Source: Candidatus Cloacimonadota bacterium (lineage in GTDB: Bacteria; Cloacimonadota; Cloacimonadia; Cloacimonadales; TCS61). Taken from it: a DNA stretch of 5,782 nt. The position numbers were made by a program, and so were the translations under genes. The notes under the pieces were generated by a model. It was not told where the DNA came from. It worked only from the letters and a program-made list of their open reading frames with translations, and ran no database searches. Location of the stretch: positions 1 through 5,782 of the forward strand of contig JAUVKM010000157.1 of the NCBI GenBank assembly GCA_030596265.1. The letters run 5' to 3'. Position 1 is the first letter of the stretch. Each line of letters opens with the position of its first letter. Positions 5,758 through 5,782 of the stretch are shown here, one piece after another.

Positions 5758-5782
5758 GTTGTTCGTTTGAATTTTTTTTCAA
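5758..5782 (-). other. Leader just upstream of miaA with a small inverted repeat, cut by the window edge
   Basis: TTGAA (5767-5771) and TTCAA (5778-5782) form a 5-bp stem around six T. Leftwards the sequence reads TTGAA, six A, TTCAA, then ACGAACAAC and the miaA ATG. No -10/-35 pair or AGGAG can be recognised in these 25 bases. The repeat may extend past the edge. It could be a leader hairpin, the end of an upstream terminator, or chance in A/T-rich sequence. Confidence 0.3.

Overview
The window looks like ordinary chromosome from an AT-rich, Gram-negative-type bacterium of the FCB (Bacteroidota-like) group. Candidatus Cloacimonadota or a similar candidate lineage seems most likely, with Ignavibacteriota, Marinimicrobia and Calditrichota as alternatives. 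The clues are the low G+C, a large secreted-type protein ending in a C-terminal sorting domain with the NFPNPFNPTT signature, and AGGAG ribosome binding sites. This placement is inference; there is no rRNA or other phylogenetic marker here.

Left half (1-2910, + strand): one long reading frame enters from the left edge and runs to a TAG at 2908-2910. It is broken only by a single in-frame TAA at 583-585. The frame stays open with protein-like content on both sides of that stop, so this is best read as one gene for a modular exported protein carrying a nonsense mutation or sequence error. The order of parts is: a heparinase II/III-like beta-rich piece (weak assignment), a Pro-rich linker, a right-handed parallel beta-helix, a TPR-like helical stretch, and a type A sorting domain.

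Middle (2911-3223): a convergent intergenic region. It holds a strong rho-independent terminator for the + gene (hairpin 2919-2948 plus T-tract), then a cluster of inverted repeats that includes a G+C-rich island at 3108-3153, then a T-rich stretch. The repeat cluster resembles a dispersed intergenic repeat, but this cannot be proved from one copy.

Right half (3224-5757, - strand): a compact three-gene housekeeping operon transcribed leftwards. The order is miaA (tRNA A37 prenylation), a cytoplasmic-looking parvulin peptidyl-prolyl isomerase, and pdxJ (pyridoxine 5'-phosphate synthase). miaA and the isomerase overlap by four bases (ATGA), and pdxJ follows after 33 bases. The three products belong to different pathways, so the link is probably shared transcription rather than shared function.

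I found no convincing undescribed system. The best leads are the in-frame stop in the secreted-protein gene, the four-cysteine cluster in the parvulin, the repeat island, and a GTTCGT hexamer confined on that strand to non-coding sequence around the operon.
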